Positions 61,342 through 64,000 of a DNA stretch of 64,000 nucleotides are shown piece after piece (within the stretch, counting starts at the first letter, position 1; each line of letters begins with the position of its first letter). Location: assembly GCF_038433135.1 (NCBI RefSeq), contig NZ_JBCDMV010000002.1, forward strand, positions 186,001 to 250,000. Direction: 5' to 3'. The DNA comes from Luteococcus sp038433135. GTDB taxonomy: Bacteria > Actinomycetota > Actinomycetes > Propionibacteriales > Propionibacteriaceae. A program made the translations under genes and the position numbers. Under the pieces are notes generated by a model. The model saw nothing but the letters and a program-made list of their open reading frames with translations. It did not search any database and had not been told where the DNA came from.

Positions 61342-62358
61342 ATGAGCCAGAATTTCGAAATTGTAATCCATACAAGTAATCCAAGAATCAATGGAATCGA
61401 AGGTCGCGTTTCGTATTTTGGTGGCGTGGGTGGAACTCAGTTCTACGATGGAGTTCGCGCTCAGCGAGGGGTGGTGACTATTGCCGGTAGTCGGAAGAGG
61501 ATTAGTGCGGATAATCTATTTATCACTAAGAATAGTACTTACCTTAAGGCTGTTTCAAAGTCGATGCTTCTTTGTTACTTCAAATTTGGCGCCTTCGAGA
61601 TCTTGGCATTGGATGCGAGGGTTGATGATTTGTCATGTAAAGTTCCAGAACTAGTCCAGAATTTCAAGGCGTCGCCTAAGTATCTTGACAAGAGCTTTGC
61701 TATTCCCGCACTCGAGCAAGGAGTTGAGTCTTCGGAGGTGGCGATGACTTCCGCTATGCAATTGGTGCTGGGTGCTAGTGATCCGATTCTTGAGTTTGAC
61801 TATGCATGGCGAGCCTTTAATCGACTAGCTGGCTACAAGTCTGGTAAGGCGCAAGACTTTGAGATGCTCAAATATATCCGTAGGGAGATTAATTCTTCCC
61901 CGGAACGATTCCCTCGTGCTATGGCGTATGCGGCAACCGTAGACCAAGCTTTCTTGGAGGATCGGTGGATTATCGCGATGATTAACAACAACATCCCAAG
62001 AGCATCGAAGAATGAGGCGAAGAGAGTCGTCGAGTTCCTTGGGGGGTTCGATGACTATCGCGTGTGTGGGGCTTTGGCTGGGAAGGCCTCGTGCAAGAAG
62101 AAGATTCTGAAAGATGCTGGCTTGTGGGAGGGTACAATCGATCGACTCGACAATGTAGCGGAGTCGGGTCTGAAGAAGGATGCAGATGTTCTACGACTGT
62201 TGATTTTGAAGTACTGCTATTATCTACGAAATAAGTATTTCCATGGTGAGCGGTGGCCCTCTGAGTTCATCTTCTCTGAGACGGCAAATGCCCAGGAGTT
62301 GGGCTTGATGGCCAAGCCATTGACGCTGTTGTGCTACGACCTGCTCGAGGCGCTGTAG
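61342..62358 (+). CDS. hypothetical protein with C-terminal HEPN-like RNxxxHG motif
   Basis: The 338-residue protein is coded with visibly lower GC and more A/T-ending codons than the rest of the window, a sign of transfer. The first 110 residues look beta-rich (FEIVIHTSN, VSYFGG, GVVTIAG); the rest is helical. Near the C-terminus LRNKYFHGE (R296, N297, H301) matches the Rx4H ribonuclease motif of HEPN domains, in the RNxxxHG form seen in ApeA-like and other abortive-infection proteins. GGGAGGCGAG precedes ATG 61342. The full-length family is not recognised, so RNase activity is inference. Confidence 0.7.
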   Translation: MSQNFEIVIHTSNPRINGIEGRVSYFGGVGGTQFYDGVRAQRGVVTIAGSRKRISADNLFITKNSTYLKAVSKSMLLCYFKFGAFEILALDARVDDLSCKVPELVQNFKASPKYLDKSFAIPALEQGVESSEVAMTSAMQLVLGASDPILEFDYAWRAFNRLAGYKSGKAQDFEMLKYIRREINSSPERFPRAMAYAATVDQAFLEDRWIIAMINNNIPRASKNEAKRVVEFLGGFDDYRVCGALAGKASCKKKILKDAGLWEGTIDRLDNVAESGLKKDADVLRLLILKYCYYLRNKYFHGERWPSEFIFSETANAQELGLMAKPLTLLCYDLLEAL

Positions 62359-62911
62359 GCCTAGTTTCAATTTTTCATGAGTCCCGGCTGGTCCGTTGTT
62401 CAGTATCGTTATTGTCGCATTGTCCTAAGTTTGGCATGTGAGTGGCCGAATGATGGTTCTGGTCGAAGGCCGCCGGGAAGTGAGCCGAACCCGTGGCGGG
62501 TCATTGGCGCTACAGCCACACCCGCCCTGCATGACCGCAAGACACTCCAAGCGCAAGAGAAATAGGGCCCGAGCCGTCATCGCCGAAGATAAGACCGCCC
62601 CACACGCCGCGGTTAATTAGCGCCAGCAAGGGCACCGCGGCGCTGAACAGAGACGCCCTGGCCCAGGTGAAACGAAACCGCAAGGCCATCGAGAATATCT
62701 CAGGGCACTAAAGAGATCCAAAGCAGGGTCTGCAAAGAGGTGGATTGAGCTCGACGACCCGGTTTGCGCGGCCTTCCTTGGCTACGATCTGCAGGACGTC
62801 ACTCTCGCAGCGGTCTTCATCTTCCGCCGGTGTGGTTCGATGCTGCTGCGCCCAAAGTCGGGAGCAGATCCGCCGGAGTTGGGTCTTCCTAGTTCTTGCC
62901 TAGATGGGCGC
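62359..62911. other. gene-poor stretch inside the island
   Basis: About 550 bases between convergent genes. Only short open frames occur (for example one coding KRNRKAIENISGH before a stop near 62710), with no recognisable product, RNA or repeat. It may be debris of earlier insertions. Confidence 0.45.
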
Positions 62912-64000
62912 TTAGGGCTCTGGGGCTTGTGTTTGGGGGCCCTCAAGTTCCGCCATCAGAGCAGGTACCTCTGGGGGGACAATAAAATAGGCTGCTTTTA
63001 CCCCGCGTGGGTAGCGTGCTGAAAATATAGCTCGTACACCTTCGGGTATTATGTTGCGATATTGGAGTAGTTCGGTTAGACGGGTGAATGGCCTTGTGAA
63101 ACCACGGAGCATCCTGTCGTCGTCATACTCGCCCAAAGCATAGATCCGCTCCCGGTCGATGCGGCCTCCGGGGTTTTTCGCAGCCTCTCTCAGTGCCATG
63201 GCTTGGACGGGCGCCTCGTCATCCAAGGCGCTTAGAAGCGCCCTCAAGGCATCCAATGTCCACTCTTGTGGTTCCTCGGCATGCTCGTCGGCTCCTCCCT
63301 CTTCGGAGATGCGCTCCGCATCCCGGCTTGATTCTTCGGAGATTGGAACTTGTAGGGCTCGTGGTGCGATCTCAAGTACGTCAGCAGGTCGGAAGAAGAA
63401 TACGCGCCTGCCCTCCGATGCTTCGGAATATTCATTAGCTAGCTCTGGGCGCGGCCCTAGGAATGCACCTCTTTGTTTCCACCACCAGTCCTCCTTTTCG
63501 TCACGCGTCACAAAAACCAAGTCAGTTTGAACTTGGCTGGCATATTTCATTGCTTGGTACCAGACCAAGTAGTCGCCTGCGGCGCCCTCGGCGCGTCCGC
63601 TATCTTCCTTTTCTTTGTCCAAGTATCCAGGGGGCTCTTCGGCTTGAACACGGCGCTTTCCCTCGATGACGCACTGTTCCCACTCTTCCTCGCTCAGTCT
63701 GGGAGTAACATGTCCCTCGGCTAAAGCGGCAATTCTCTCAATGAAACGGTCGCCGGAGGGGGTTGCGGCGTCATCTCCTTCTAAGGTGTCGGCTGCTGTC
63801 TGCAGAACTGAACTGATGCTATCGGCGACTTGGTCGCGTAGCTCCGCGACCTCGTTGTCGTTGACTCCTAGGCTCTTCCCCCACTGTCGGAGTGCCTCCT
63901 CCATGGCGCGTTGGTTCTTTTGGAGTGCTGCCCTCAACGTATCTGTGGCCCCCTCAGGGGACGATTGGGTGCGGCTGTGTCGGCGCCAAAATTCTCGGAC
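62912..64000 (-). CDS. PIN-like domain protein (DUF4935/PIN_8 type), cut at the window edge
   Basis: At least 362 residues; the frame is open to the right edge, with VREFWRRH before the first possible in-window start (TTG 63937), so the true start lies outside. The motif block PGYLDKEKED, GDYLVWYQAM and LVFVTRDEKEDWWW, with conserved acidic residues at each block, is typical of PIN_8-type ribonuclease-like domains. A charged linker and a C-terminal helical domain follow. GC is intermediate. The convergent neighbour is the HEPN-like gene. Confidence 0.8.
   Translation of the reverse strand, partial: VREFWRRHSRTQSSPEGATDTLRAALQKNQRAMEEALRQWGKSLGVNDNEVAELRDQVADSISSVLQTAADTLEGDDAATPSGDRFIERIAALAEGHVTPRLSEEEWEQCVIEGKRRVQAEEPPGYLDKEKEDSGRAEGAAGDYLVWYQAMKYASQVQTDLVFVTRDEKEDWWWKQRGAFLGPRPELANEYSEASEGRRVFFFRPADVLEIAPRALQVPISEESSRDAERISEEGGADEHAEEPQEWTLDALRALLSALDDEAPVQAMALREAAKNPGGRIDRERIYALGEYDDDRMLRGFTRPFTRLTELLQYRNIIPEGVRAIFSARYPRGVKAAYFIVPPEVPALMAELEGPQTQAPEP

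Overview
The window is high-GC (clearly above 60%) actinobacterial chromosome. Evidence includes a WhiB regulator, a translational ileS T-box, an lysC gene with an internal beta-subunit start, a TadZ/TadA/TadB/TadC/Flp pilus locus of the mycobacterial type, a topoisomerase I with a lysine-rich tail, and many genes preceded by a -10 hexamer 6-7 nt before the start codon (leaderless type). Gene order closely follows, in blocks, the M. tuberculosis Rv3644c-Rv3683 neighbourhood (recalled, not searched). Together with the abundant interspersed repeat read as PEPVEG when inside genes, this suggests a member of the Propionibacteriales, but the genus is not certain.

Layout. 1-5 kb: FtsX-type ABC permease, CDP-alcohol phosphatidyltransferase, small membrane protein, MFS transporter. 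5-8.5 kb: T-box-controlled ileS. 8.7-15.5 kb: secreted FG-GAP protein, MocA-type oxidoreductase, two small GNAT proteins, DUF1707 protein, aspartate kinase (alpha plus internal beta start), MurJ. 15.6-16.1 kb: a three-hairpin RNA candidate with C-rich loops on the minus strand (6C-like) and tRNA-Pro(CGG). 16.1-24.2 kb: metallophosphoesterase, class A PBP with PASTA and an Ala/Gln/Arg tail, WhiB, RidA, DUF4177 protein, Crp, endonuclease III, TlpA-like lipoprotein, NUDIX. 24.2-28.8 kb: GH13 glucosidase, holin-like protein, NhaA, methyltransferase. 28.9-34.4 kb: Tad pilus locus in two transcription units, each preceded by a pair of TTGTCCACA boxes. 34.4-46.4 kb: AAA ATPase, MrfA/Lhr-like helicase, methyltransferase, topA, divergent CYTH protein, tmk, holB. 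46.6-57.1 kb: DoxX, membrane-anchored PstS-like protein with Na/Pi cotransporter, PSP1 protein, secreted peptidase, PfkB kinase, aminotransferase, and a VOC-MerR/TipAS pair bracketed by two copies of a 64-70 bp palindromic element.

Right end (57.4-64 kb): a PLD-SF2 helicase-DUF3427 protein, tRNA-Thr(CGT), then an abrupt change to lower-GC sequence with an IS3-type transposase relic, a protein carrying a C-terminal RNxxxHG (HEPN-like) motif, and a PIN-like (DUF4935-type) protein cut by the window edge. This looks like a tRNA-associated accessory or defence island and is the best candidate for an undescribed system, with the three-hairpin RNA as the best non-coding candidate.

An interspersed REP-like repeat (core CCGAGCCTGTCGAGG) occurs at about 15 loci, mostly after genes, and has entered the reading frames of ileS and the aminotransferase without breaking them.
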